Shown piece after piece: positions 8,586 to 17,084 of a stretch of DNA of 64,000 nucleotides. The notes under the pieces were generated by a model. It was not told where the DNA came from and ran no database searches. It saw only the letters and a list, made by a program, of their open reading frames with translations. The position numbers were made by a program, and so were the translations under genes. Source of the DNA: Streptomyces sp. SPB074. GTDB taxonomy: Bacteria > Actinomycetota > Actinomycetes > Streptomycetales > Streptomycetaceae. The stretch covers positions 3,011,345-3,075,344 of the forward strand of contig NZ_GG770539.1 of the NCBI RefSeq assembly GCF_000154905.1, written 5' to 3'. Position 1 is the stretch's first letter, and each line of letters begins with the position of its first letter.

Positions 8586-8954
8586 ATGCACCAGCCCGAA
8601 CCGCCCCCACCCGACGGCCTGCTCCCGCTCGCCGCCACCGCCCTCGACCTGCACCGCGCCACCTGCACCGGGCCCCTCCTCGCCGGCCCGGACGACCTCG
8701 ACGCTCTCCACGACCTCGGATGCGCCCTGCTACGCCTCCTCGACGTCCACGCCGAGCGCGCCACCCCGATCCAGGAAGCCGCCACACCACTACGCGAAGC
8801 ACGGCTTCGCGCCTGGCAGCTGACCGACCTCCTGCACCGCGCCGCCCACGCCGCACCCGGGCCGCGCCCCGCGCCCACCCACCTGTGCCGACGCCACCAC
8901 GGCGCCGTACGGCTCATCCGCCGCCGGGCCACCGCCGCCGAACTCCGCACCTGA
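8586..8954 (+). CDS. Small Leu/Arg/His-rich protein of the transfer operon
   Basis: 122 residues between the SCO6880-like and VirB4-like genes. It is helical and soluble, rich in Leu, Ala, Arg and His, with no recognised motif. The tight spacing (12 bp on each side) supports its being a real operon member. Confidence 0.6.
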   Translation: MHQPEPPPPDGLLPLAATALDLHRATCTGPLLAGPDDLDALHDLGCALLRLLDVHAERATPIQEAATPLREARLRAWQLTDLLHRAAHAAPGPRPAPTHLCRRHHGAVRLIRRRATAAELRT

Positions 8955-8966
8955 CACGAGGACTTC

Positions 8967-10523
8967 ATGCGCCGCGCCACCGCCTCCCCCTTCTTCTCCC
9001 CCACCCAGCGGCCCGACCGCCCCGAGCGCAAGGTCCACCGCGCCCGCCTCGCCGCCGCCCGCCGCCGCGCAGCCACCGCCGGACAGAGCGACCGCGAGGA
9101 GCCCACGCCAGGGCTCGACTCCGAAATGCGGGCCACCTATCCGGCCTCCGGCAGGCCCGGCCCCGCCTCCGCGCGCGGCGGGAAGCTCCGTCTGCCCGCC
9201 CACCGGCTGACCACTGCCGTCGTCTCGGGCGCCTACCCCTTCCTCGCCGAGGGTGGCCTCGGCGCCGAGGGCCTCTACATCGGGCGCGACGTCCACGCCG
9301 ACGCCGCCTTCTGCTACGACCCCTTCGCCCTATACGCCTCAGGCCGCGTCGAGGGCTTCACCAACCCCAACGGCGTCATCGCCGGGATCATCGGGACAGG
9401 CAAGTCCGCGCTCGCCAAGAGCATCGCGCTGCGCGCCATCGCCCACGGCTACAAGATCTACGTGCCCTCCGACCCCAAGGGCGAGTGGGGGCCGGTCGCC
9501 TCGGCCCTGGGCGGGCAAACGATCGCGCTCGGCCCGGGACTGAGCGGACGCCTCAACCCGCTGGACGCCCCGGCCCGGCCCGCCTCGGTATCGCCGCAGG
9601 ACTGGCGCGGCGAAGTCCGCAAGCGGCGCCTTCTGCTGCTCGCAGGACTCGTCCGCACCGTCCTCGGGCGCGACCTTCGCCCCGCCGAGCACACCGCCCT
9701 CGACACGGCCCTCGACCTCGCCGTCGCCGAGGCCGAGAGCGCCGGCGCCGTCCCCCTGCTCGGCGACGTCGCCCGCATCCTCACCCACCCGGACCGCATC
9801 GACGCCGTCCTCGCCGGGTCCGCCGGACGCATCGCGACCGCCGCCGACGACCTCGGCCACGCCCTCCGCCGCCTGCTCCACGGCGACCTGAGCGGCATGT
9901 TCGACGCCCCCTCCACCGTCGCCTTCGACCCGAACGCGCCGATGCTCACCATCGACCTCTCCCGCCTCGGCGGCACCGGCGACGACCTCGGCCTCGTCCT
10001 CGCCATGACCTGCGCCAGCGCCTGGATGGAGGCCGCCCTCGCCGACCCCGAGGCCGGGCGCCGCTGGGTCATCTACGACGAAGCCTGGCGCATCATGCGC
10101 CACACCGGGCTCCTGGAACGCATGCAGGCGCAGTGGAAGCTCTCCCGCGGCCTCGGCATCGCCAACTGGATGATCATTCACCGGCTCAGCGACCTCCTCG
10201 CCGCCGGTTCGGCGGGCTCGCGCGGACGCGCCCTGGCCGAAGGACTTCTCAGCGACTGCTCCACGCGCGTCATCTACCGCCAGGAGCAGGACCAGCTCGC
10301 CGCCGCGACCACGCTCCTCGGCCTCACCGGCGTCGAGGCCCAGGCCGTCTCCGCCCTAACCCGCGGCCGGGGACTCTGGAAGGTCGCCGGCCGCAGCTTC
10401 ATCACCCAGCACATCCTCCACCCCGAAGAACGCCAACTCTTCGACACCGACACACGCATGGGACCCGAAAACGCCGAGGTCACGAACCCAGCGGCCCCCT
10501 TGCTGTACCCACGCTCCCGCTGA
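8967..10523 (+). CDS. VirB4/TraC-like conjugation ATPase
   Basis: 518 residues. Walker A is GIIGTGKS (about 140-147) and Walker B is VIYDEAW with the acidic pair at about 371-372. FTNPNGVIAG before the P-loop and the SRGLGIANWMIIHRLSDL segment after Walker B are typical of VirB4-type motor proteins. The N-terminal 60 residues are basic and disordered. It powers assembly of the transfer channel or pilus at the inner face of the membrane, working with the TrbL-like and SCO6880-like products encoded just upstream. Confidence 0.9.
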   Translation: MRRATASPFFSPTQRPDRPERKVHRARLAAARRRAATAGQSDREEPTPGLDSEMRATYPASGRPGPASARGGKLRLPAHRLTTAVVSGAYPFLAEGGLGAEGLYIGRDVHADAAFCYDPFALYASGRVEGFTNPNGVIAGIIGTGKSALAKSIALRAIAHGYKIYVPSDPKGEWGPVASALGGQTIALGPGLSGRLNPLDAPARPASVSPQDWRGEVRKRRLLLLAGLVRTVLGRDLRPAEHTALDTALDLAVAEAESAGAVPLLGDVARILTHPDRIDAVLAGSAGRIATAADDLGHALRRLLHGDLSGMFDAPSTVAFDPNAPMLTIDLSRLGGTGDDLGLVLAMTCASAWMEAALADPEAGRRWVIYDEAWRIMRHTGLLERMQAQWKLSRGLGIANWMIIHRLSDLLAAGSAGSRGRALAEGLLSDCSTRVIYRQEQDQLAAATTLLGLTGVEAQAVSALTRGRGLWKVAGRSFITQHILHPEERQLFDTDTRMGPENAEVTNPAAPLLYPRSR

Positions 10524-10563
10524 GCACCCGGCAAGGGCCCGCACACTTCACGAGGTCCACCAC

Positions 10564-11247
10564 ATGACCGACGCAAACACCACCCCGACCGGCGCCCCCG
10601 GCTCTGAGCCCGCCGACGAGCCCGCCTGGACCCGCCATGTTCCCGCGCTGGCCGCCGCAGCCGAGGGCATCACCCGCGCCTCCGACGCATGGGACGACAT
10701 CTCGGACTCCCTGTGCGACAGCGACGGCTGGCCCTTGGACGAAGAGCGCTACGCCGACGGCAAAGTCCGGCGCGACGCCGAGGCATGGACCCACGTCGAG
10801 ACCTTCCTCGCCCACGGTCCCGAAGTCCTCGCAGGCGTCCGGGCGAGCGCGCTGGCGGTGGATTACCTGAACGGCCCGATCAGTCTCGACCTGAGCGTAC
10901 TGCGCAGGATCGACACCACCCTCGAACGGGCCGCCGAGCTGCAGGACGAGTGGGCGGAGGCCGTCACCTACCTCAACCCCATGCCGTCCAGGTACCGAGA
11001 CCTGTACGAGATCCGGGCCATCGAACTGCGCAACAGCGAAGGATGGCACTACGCCGACCTCCTGTCCGCCCAGGGAGCGGCGCTCGCGCGCGCCGGAGCC
11101 CACCTCGCAAGCCGCACCGGCCCGCCAGTGCCCTCCGTGCGTCCCCACGCCGCGCCCTCCCGACCGGCCGCGCCGACAGGCGAGACACCCGTCAGCCCAC
11201 GGCCCCCATCACCTCCCCCACCGGCGCCACCGCACCGCTCCCGCTAA
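10564..11247 (+). CDS. Hypothetical protein with Pro-rich tail
   Basis: 227 residues, acidic and helical (ALAAAAEGITRASDAWDDISDSL, DAEAWTHVETFLAHGPEVLAG), with a Pro/Ser/Arg-rich tail after about residue 195. No membrane segment or recognised family. ATG 10564 follows GAGG-like sequence. Soluble transfer-operon protein of unknown role. Confidence 0.65.
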   Translation: MTDANTTPTGAPGSEPADEPAWTRHVPALAAAAEGITRASDAWDDISDSLCDSDGWPLDEERYADGKVRRDAEAWTHVETFLAHGPEVLAGVRASALAVDYLNGPISLDLSVLRRIDTTLERAAELQDEWAEAVTYLNPMPSRYRDLYEIRAIELRNSEGWHYADLLSAQGAALARAGAHLASRTGPPVPSVRPHAAPSRPAAPTGETPVSPRPPSPPPPAPPHRSR

Positions 11248-11300
11248 GGCGCCCCTCCATCGCACAGCGTTCTCGCCATCACCGAGAGGAAGACGCTTCC

Positions 11301-11768
11301 ATGACCTCTCTCCCCGATCCCGACGTCGTCTTCGCCGAGCACCCCGAACTCGGCATCGTCGCCGCCACCGCCAGCACCCCCGACGGGCCCGACCGAGGCG
11401 ACCACGCTCTCACCGCTCGCGGCTGGATTCACCACGAAGAACTGGACATCTTCACGCTGCCGGGACGACTGGACCGGGCCTCGGCCCTGACCGTCGTCTC
11501 GGGCTCCATCCGGGCCCTGCAGAACAAGGGGCGGATCGTCGCAGCCGACCCCGGCCTTGCCCAGGCCGTCTTCCACAGTCGCACCGAGGCCCGCAACGCC
11601 GCTCCGCTCGCGTCTCGCGTGGGGCCCCACGCCGCAGTCGCGGCTGTGCAGACCGCTCCCGCCCCCCGGCGCAATCCCACACCCGCAGTAGCCGAACCGA
11701 ACATCAGCATCTCGTCGCCCGCGTCGCCTTCGCCCACCACCCCACCTCATCCTCGTCACCACCGGTAG
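11301..11768 (+). CDS. Small protein of unknown function, transfer operon
   Basis: 155 residues from ATG 11301 with GAGAGGAAG upstream. The first 90 residues look folded (WIHHEELDIFTLPGRLDRASALTVVSGSIRALQNKGRIVAADPGLA); the rest is Pro/Ala-rich. The folded part has the helix-rich shape of a small DNA- or partner-binding module, but no motif decides this. Confidence 0.6.
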   Translation: MTSLPDPDVVFAEHPELGIVAATASTPDGPDRGDHALTARGWIHHEELDIFTLPGRLDRASALTVVSGSIRALQNKGRIVAADPGLAQAVFHSRTEARNAAPLASRVGPHAAVAAVQTAPAPRRNPTPAVAEPNISISSPASPSPTTPPHPRHHR

Positions 11769-11776
11769 GAGATCCC

Positions 11777-12156
11777 TTGTCCGAAGCGCCAGAGTCGTTC
11801 ATGACGATCCGGCACGCCCTCACCGGCGAGATCACCACGACCAGCTACAACGCCGCCGCCCGGAGGATCCTGCTCGAGTCCGGCTTCGACGAGACGCCCG
11901 ACTGCGCCTGCGAAGCGACCAAGCCCGGTACGGAGCGGACGCCCGGCCCTGCTCGGCGGCTGGCGAACTGCTCGTCGCCGACCACCCCGTGCATGTGGAC
12001 CGATCCCTCGGTCATCTGGTGAGCGCCGACGCCACGGCCCGGCCGGGCCGGTCGGCGACGTCGGCACAGTCCCTGACCCGCTTCGAGACCGGCCCACCTT
12101 GCAGCACATCGCCAACTCGGGTCGTTTCCCCATCCGCTGAAGGGTTCCCGCTTTGA
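11777..12156 (+). pseudogene. Small protein gene with a one-base frameshift; paralogue of the gene at 16446
   Basis: From TTG 11777 the frame gives TIRHALTGEITTTSYNAAARRILLESGF and then degenerates to a stop at 12022. In another frame a coding-like C-terminus AGELLVADHPVHVDRSLGHL continues to TGA 12154-12156, which overlaps the TTG start of the next gene (TTGA), as other genes in this operon do. One base is missing somewhere about 11890-11950; restoring it gives a 126-residue protein. The pattern (strand, AxxLLxxxGF, then AxxLLxAxxxV) matches the start of the protein at 16446. Function unknown. Confidence 0.55.
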
Positions 12157-13367
12157 CCACACCCGGACCGCCCACCAGTCCAGCACGCACGAGGGCTGGC
12201 GAACTACGGGCCAAGGTTGCCCGGTTGCTGGCCGACCGGCCTGCGGATGCGCTCACCATCGGTGACATGGCCAGGCAACTGGGGCACTCCCACGGTGCCG
12301 TCCGCAACGCCGCCCTCACCCTGGTGCGACGCGGCGAGGCCGATCAAGACGGAAACGGAACCGGAACCGGACAGCCCACGTTCCGCGCGAACGCGAAGAC
12401 CGCCGCAGCCGGTCGAGCCGCTGTGATCAGCCCACCGGGCACCCACTCTCCCCGCGCCCAGGCGGCGACGGCCCGCACGACCATTCCCGCAGCAACCACG
12501 CCCAGGCAGACCGGCCCGATCCGTCGCGCGGGGGGCCAGCTCTACCACCCCCGGGAGCTGGCCGATCTGCCCGACGTCGAGGCGCTGAACCGCTTGCGCG
12601 ACGCCGACGTGCCGGTGCTGCTCTACGGCCCTCCGGGCACCGGTAAGACGTCGTTGGTGGAGGCCGCTTTCCCGGACCTGCTCACCGTCGCCGGGGACGG
12701 CGACACCACGGTCGGCGACCTGATCGGCGAGTACACGCAGGACGACGCGGGGGCCTACGTGTTCCAGTACGGCCCGGTGGTCACCGCGATGACCGAGGGC
12801 CGCGCCCTGCTGATCGACGACGCCAGCCTGATCGCGCCGAAGGTCTTGGCGGCGCTGTATCCCGCGATGGACGGGCGCAGGCAGATCCAGGTCAAGGCGC
12901 ACAAGGGCGAGACCATCAAGGCCGAGAGCGGCTTTTACGTGGTCGCGGGCCACAATCCCGGCGTCCACGGGGCAGTGCTGACGGAGGCGTTGTCGAGTCG
13001 TTTCAGCGTGCAGATCCAGGTCGGCACGGACTACGACCTCGCGCTGGCGCTGCGGATCGATGCCCGGGTCGTCCGGGTCGCCCGGCACCTCGCCCGCCAG
13101 GTCGACCTCGGCGAACTGGGCTGGGCGCCCCAACTGCGGGAGCTGCTCAGCTACCAGAAGACCGAGGCCGTCCTCGGCACCAAGGCCGCGCTCGCAAATC
13201 TGATCGGCATCGCTCCGCTGGAGGATCGCGACGCTGTCGCCGACGCCGTCACCAAGGCCGCAGGGATCAAGCACGTCAAGCCCCTCACCCTCGGCAAGCA
13301 GCTCCCCGCCTCGGCCGCCCGGCAGCCCCCGAGCGCCGGCTCCGCGAACCGGGGACACGCGCGATGA
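12153..13367 (+). CDS. MoxR-type AAA+ ATPase with N-terminal winged-helix-like domain
   Basis: 404 residues from TTG 12153. Residues about 8-60 resemble a winged helix (LTIGDMARQLGHSHGAVRNAALTLVRRG). After a Pro/Ala linker the AAA+ core has Walker A GPPGTGKT (159-166), Walker B LLIDDA (acidic residues 222-223) and sensor 1 VAGHNP. The KVLAALYPAMDG segment is typical of MoxR/RavA proteins, which remodel partners and usually act with a VWA protein. That partner is the next gene, overlapping by ATGA. No DNA substrate or partner can be named. Confidence 0.88.
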   Translation: MTTPGPPTSPARTRAGELRAKVARLLADRPADALTIGDMARQLGHSHGAVRNAALTLVRRGEADQDGNGTGTGQPTFRANAKTAAAGRAAVISPPGTHSPRAQAATARTTIPAATTPRQTGPIRRAGGQLYHPRELADLPDVEALNRLRDADVPVLLYGPPGTGKTSLVEAAFPDLLTVAGDGDTTVGDLIGEYTQDDAGAYVFQYGPVVTAMTEGRALLIDDASLIAPKVLAALYPAMDGRRQIQVKAHKGETIKAESGFYVVAGHNPGVHGAVLTEALSSRFSVQIQVGTDYDLALALRIDARVVRVARHLARQVDLGELGWAPQLRELLSYQKTEAVLGTKAALANLIGIAPLEDRDAVADAVTKAAGIKHVKPLTLGKQLPASAARQPPSAGSANRGHAR

Positions 13368-15163
13368 GCGCCCACCACCACGTCCAGCCCACCACCACCA
13401 CGCCCGACGACGAGACCGACCTCGCACGCTGGGCCGACGACGGCGCCCCGCCCGCACAGCCCCGCTCCTCCCCGACCGCGTGGCTGCGCGTGGGAGCCGA
13501 ACTCGGCGACCGCCTCGTCGACCTCGCCGGCCGCCAGGACCTCCTCGTCACCTGTCGGCCCGGCACCCGCAGCGGCGCACCCGCCGCTTACTTCCCCACG
13601 CTGGGGGAGGTCGAGTTCGACGCCCGGCTGTTCGCCCCCCTCCAGCCCCACGAGATCCATCCACGGATCGTGGGCGATGAGGCGCGGTATCCCGGCGCGT
13701 GGGGGGTGTTCGTCCACGAGGCCGCACACGCGGCCCACTCCGTCTGGACGGAACCCGCCGGAGCGAACCCCCGTGTCGTCGAGGCCGCGCTCCTGCTGGA
13801 AGAGAGCCGCGTCGAAGGCGCACACCTGGTCACGCGGCCCACCGACCGCCCGTACCTGCGCACCAGTGCCCGGACCCTCGTCATGCCCGACATCGCCCAC
13901 CCCGCTTTCCAGGGCATCGATCACGCCGCCACCGTGGCGGCCCTGATCCTCGGCCGCCGCGACGTCGGCATCCTGGACGCGGGCGAGACCCGGGCCGTCG
14001 CCGACCTCTGCGAAAAGGTCCTGGGCGCAGACCTGCTGGGCACCCTCACCCGCATCTGGACCGCCGCCCACCAGTGCGCCGACCACGACGCCACGACCAT
14101 GCTCGCGCACGCCCAAGACTGGTGCGACGCTCTGGACAGCGCGGCCCCCGCCCTGCCCGTGCCGGGGAACCTCAGCGATCTGCTGTCCGGCGCCGTGGAG
14201 TCCGTCATGGACAGCATGGCCGCGACCGACGCCGCCGACCTCGCGGCACAGGTCGCAGCGGACGTCGCCGTCGCCGCGCGGTCCAAGGCGCAGGCCCAGG
14301 ACCGCGCCCAGCGGGCCGCCAACCAGCGGCGTAAGGCCGCTACCGCCAAGAGCGTCTTCAATCCCCATGGCACCACCGTCACCCCCGACGGCACACCGGC
14401 GCCCCGCGGCAACCCGGTCACCGGCACCCGCAAGCCCACCGCCACCGAGCAGAGTGCCGCCGCGCGCCTGAGCCGCGCCCTACGCGCCGCCGCCTACCGC
14501 GAGCGCACCGAGGAACGGACCACCAGCCCCACCCCTCCCGGCCGCCTCAACATGGGCCGTGCCCTCGCCCGCGACGCACAGCGCGCGGCCGGATCGGTCC
14601 CCACCGCGGAGCCCTTCACCCACACCCGCCGCCGTAACTCCCCCACCCCACCACTGCGCGTGGGCATCGCCGTCGATGTCTCCGGTTCGATGAGTGCTGC
14701 CTGCGCGCCCGTCGCATCCGCCGCCTGGATCGTGGCCCGCGCAGCGGCCCTGACCGACCCCGACTCCCGTACCGCCACCATCGCCTACGACATGCACCTG
14801 ACCGCACTGACCCGCCCCAGCAACCGCGCGCCCGAGCGCGTGACCACGTTCAATGCCAACGGCGCCGCCCACAACCTCGGCGACGCCATCGACGCACTCG
14901 ACCACGGCCTCGACCTCAGCCGCCCGGGTGCGGGCCGGCTCCTCGTGATCGTCACCGACGCCCGGTACGGCATCGACGAAACGGCGCAGGCCGTCACCCG
15001 CGTCAAGCAGCTCACGACCGCCGGCTGCGCCGTACTCCAACTCACCCTCACCTCGGAGTCCCAGCACCTCCCGGGGACTACCCTCCTCCACCTGCCCCAG
15101 CCCTCCAGCGCTCCCGCCGCCATCGCCAAGGCAGCCACAGACGCCATCCGCAAGACACGTTGA
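13364..15163 (+). CDS. HExxH metallopeptidase-like and VWA domain protein
   Basis: 599 residues. The N-terminal half carries HEAAH (118-122) after FV, a zinc-peptidase signature in a predicted helix. A central Ala/Lys/Arg-rich coiled segment (about 300-345) leads to a C-terminal VWA domain with MIDAS DVSGSMS (438-444) and a later VTDARYG segment. With the MoxR ATPase upstream it forms the classic MoxR-VWA pair, in which the VWA protein selects substrates for the ATPase. A fused peptidase-like domain suggests the target is remodelled or cut. Function in the element is inferred. Confidence 0.85.
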   Translation: MSAHHHVQPTTTTPDDETDLARWADDGAPPAQPRSSPTAWLRVGAELGDRLVDLAGRQDLLVTCRPGTRSGAPAAYFPTLGEVEFDARLFAPLQPHEIHPRIVGDEARYPGAWGVFVHEAAHAAHSVWTEPAGANPRVVEAALLLEESRVEGAHLVTRPTDRPYLRTSARTLVMPDIAHPAFQGIDHAATVAALILGRRDVGILDAGETRAVADLCEKVLGADLLGTLTRIWTAAHQCADHDATTMLAHAQDWCDALDSAAPALPVPGNLSDLLSGAVESVMDSMAATDAADLAAQVAADVAVAARSKAQAQDRAQRAANQRRKAATAKSVFNPHGTTVTPDGTPAPRGNPVTGTRKPTATEQSAAARLSRALRAAAYRERTEERTTSPTPPGRLNMGRALARDAQRAAGSVPTAEPFTHTRRRNSPTPPLRVGIAVDVSGSMSAACAPVASAAWIVARAAALTDPDSRTATIAYDMHLTALTRPSNRAPERVTTFNANGAAHNLGDAIDALDHGLDLSRPGAGRLLVIVTDARYGIDETAQAVTRVKQLTTAGCAVLQLTLTSESQHLPGTTLLHLPQPSSAPAAIAKAATDAIRKTR

Positions 15164-15216
15164 GCCGCCACACAACCACGCTGATTACGCCCAAAGGACA
15201 GAAAGCAGGAACAAAC

Positions 15217-15669
15217 GTGGCGATCCCCACGGAATGGACAATCGAGCACGCCTGCGGCCACACGGAAGCACGAGACCTCACTACCCGGCCCGCCGATCGC
15301 CGGGCCGGCTTCGCCGAGTGGCTCGGGACACAACCCTGCACCACCTGCTGGAAAACCGCGCGCGCCGCCGAACGTTCAAAGGAACGCGCGGCCGAAGAGA
15401 AGGCCATCGAGGAGTGGGCGAAACTTCACCAGATGCCCGTTCTCCATGGCACGGAACGAATGGTCCCGTGGGCTACCCGTTGCCGCCACCAGCTCCTCTC
15501 CGACGCGTACACCGCCCTCGTGATGGAGAGAGACACGACGGAGGCCGAGTGGGAGACCGTCGAGGAAGCCGCACGAAGCGTGGACTGCGCGGGCTGGTGG
15601 CTCGACCAGCGCAAGGCTGACCCCTCCGACCTTCCGGAGCTGCTGGAAGCGGCAACGTGCGCACCCTGA
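15217..15669 (+). CDS. Hypothetical protein with paired Cys motifs
   Basis: 150 residues. GTG 15217 is chosen for AGGA six bases upstream; TTG 15160 is the alternative. CGH near residue 11 and CTTCW near 43 could form a small zinc site. The middle is a charged helix (ERSKERAAEEKAIEEWAKLH) and a later WETVEEAARSVDCAGWWLDQRKAD segment. It is the last gene before the strand change at 15740. Confidence 0.65.
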   Translation: MAIPTEWTIEHACGHTEARDLTTRPADRRAGFAEWLGTQPCTTCWKTARAAERSKERAAEEKAIEEWAKLHQMPVLHGTERMVPWATRCRHQLLSDAYTALVMERDTTEAEWETVEEAARSVDCAGWWLDQRKADPSDLPELLEAATCAP

Positions 15670-15739
15670 ATCCGGCTCTCGAACGGCCCACCCAGGAAGA
15701 CACACAGCGGTCCGCAACCAGCTTTTTATGAAGCGCCGA

Positions 15740-16270
15740 CTATTCGGGATTCGGCTCCGGCATAGCGGGTTCCCCGAATATTCGGGTGGGTGTCCTGCGC
15801 CCGACCCGCTCCCACCAGAGTCCTGCTACATCCATGAACTGGACAGTGAGTCGGATATCGGCAGCACCGGCAGGGGCGATTCCCTCATCTGTTCCGATTT
15901 CCCAGCCCTCCTGACCGTATACGGGGCCCCAGGACTGTTCGATAAGCGTCAGTTGCCGTTCCCCGCCAGCAGGCACATCGTAAAAGACCCGTTCGTCTTC
16001 GTCCGACCACCGCACAGCAGCACCGCGCTCGCGTCCACCATACGTTGCGTCTACCCGAATGATTCTCAGTTCGAGCAGGGGATCGGAACTATGATTCCTC
16101 ACAATCCCGCGATTTCCGCTGACACTCGATATAACCAAACGCGCCTGCGCCGCCGCTCTGTCGTCGCTGTCCTTTCGGCGTGCTCGCACCTCGAAAACGC
16201 CAAGCCCAAGGGCGACCAACGTGGCACCAGCAGTCGCGACCGCGCTCGCCGCATCCCAAAACTCGCTCAC
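15740..16270 (-). CDS. Single-span membrane protein of unknown function
   Basis: 176 residues on the minus strand, against the operon direction. An N-terminal membrane helix (AASAVATAGATLVALGLGVFEV) is followed by a basic stop-transfer RARRK and a beta-rich cytosolic domain with LVISSVSGNRGIVRNHSSDPLLELRIIRVDA. The layout resembles small anchored proteins sometimes found as cargo in mobile elements. Local base composition is less GC-rich than the neighbours, suggesting a later acquisition. Confidence 0.7.
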   Translation of the reverse strand: MSEFWDAASAVATAGATLVALGLGVFEVRARRKDSDDRAAAQARLVISSVSGNRGIVRNHSSDPLLELRIIRVDATYGGRERGAAVRWSDEDERVFYDVPAGGERQLTLIEQSWGPVYGQEGWEIGTDEGIAPAGAADIRLTVQFMDVAGLWWERVGRRTPTRIFGEPAMPEPNPE

Positions 16271-16359
16271 TACTTCCTACACCCCCATCTTCACGGCCGC
16301 CGAAATATGTGGTACCGCCGCCGTACAGACCAGCTGTTGGGGCGTCTACCAGACTTCCT

Positions 16360-16380
16360 CGGCATGGCCAAACCGCGCTT
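16360..16380 (+). promoter_or_regulatory. Copy 1 of a repeated palindromic motif
   Basis: GGCATGGCCAAACCGCG occurs here, 66 bp before the gene at 16446, and again at 24161. The 3' half here is AAACCGCGCTTT, an imperfect palindrome. Both copies precede a gene that begins a new unit, so a shared regulator site or promoter element is likely. Confidence 0.5.
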
Positions 16381-16445
16381 TACACAGATCCTCTCCCCAG
16401 CGCGGCTTCAGGCATAGGGCCTTCGTGGTGCCGCGGTGGGAGTTC

Positions 16446-17084
16446 ATGTTGTCGATCACGATCACTCAACAGCCGACCGGAGCCGTTGTCGCCCTCGGCG
16501 GCGACGGCCTGGCCCATCAGCTGCTGGAGCGCGCGGGGTTCAGGCGCCACGCGGACTGGCACGGCCTTCGGCACCGGCTGGCGGCCCAGATGGAGCCGTC
16601 CCTCCGGGACTCGACCACCGCTCACGCCGTGGACATGCTTACTGCGGCCCGCTACGAGGTCCGGTTCTCTCCCGGCCTCGGTGAGCGTCTCCACCCGCTC
16701 GGGGACCGCATCCGGGACCTGTCGGATGCCGTACGGGGCGCCGAAGGGGGCGTCGCCCTCGGCGATCACCTCCGCCAGCTCCTCGACCCCGAACACGGTG
16801 CGCTGGTGCGCGTGCAGGAGGCGGTGCAGGCGGCGGCCGAGCAGGTGAAGGATCTTGCCCCCGAGGCGTACGAGTTGCCGGATCGCCTTGAGGGTGCGGC
16901 CGATCTCCTCTGGTCCGTCTCGGAGGACCTCAAGAGCGTGCCTGCCGAAACCGCCTCCCTCGCCCCGGCCCGGGACGTGGCAGTCCGTGCTTCGCAGGTG
17001 CAGAACAGCGGACGTGGTGCAGGCGAACCCGCTCTTCCCCCGATCCCGCCTCCTGCGGCTGGACGAGGCGGATGTGTGCGGTGA
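16446..17084 (+). CDS. Helical protein of unknown function, first gene of the ATP-grasp/MFS set
   Basis: 212 residues from ATG 16446 with GGTGGGAG upstream. The N-terminal half reads TITQQPTGAVVALGGDGLAHQLLERAGF and AVDMLTAARYEVRFSPGL, the same pattern as the broken gene at 11777. The second half is a long helical region (VQEAVQAAAEQVKDLAP) with a Pro-rich tail. Its stop lies inside the MFS gene (overlap 13 bp), so the two are co-translated. No enzyme motif is visible. Confidence 0.65.
   Translation: MLSITITQQPTGAVVALGGDGLAHQLLERAGFRRHADWHGLRHRLAAQMEPSLRDSTTAHAVDMLTAARYEVRFSPGLGERLHPLGDRIRDLSDAVRGAEGGVALGDHLRQLLDPEHGALVRVQEAVQAAAEQVKDLAPEAYELPDRLEGAADLLWSVSEDLKSVPAETASLAPARDVAVRASQVQNSGRGAGEPALPPIPPPAAGRGGCVR

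Noticed and set aside
7283..10567. 1094-residue plus-strand frame overlapping the SCO6880-like and VirB4-like genes
   Set aside because: Arg/Pro-rich out-of-frame translation of two real genes.
15728..16417. 229-residue plus-strand frame at 15728-16417
   Set aside because: Opposite a minus-strand gene with a clean membrane helix and folded domain; no ribosome site and no domain on the plus strand.
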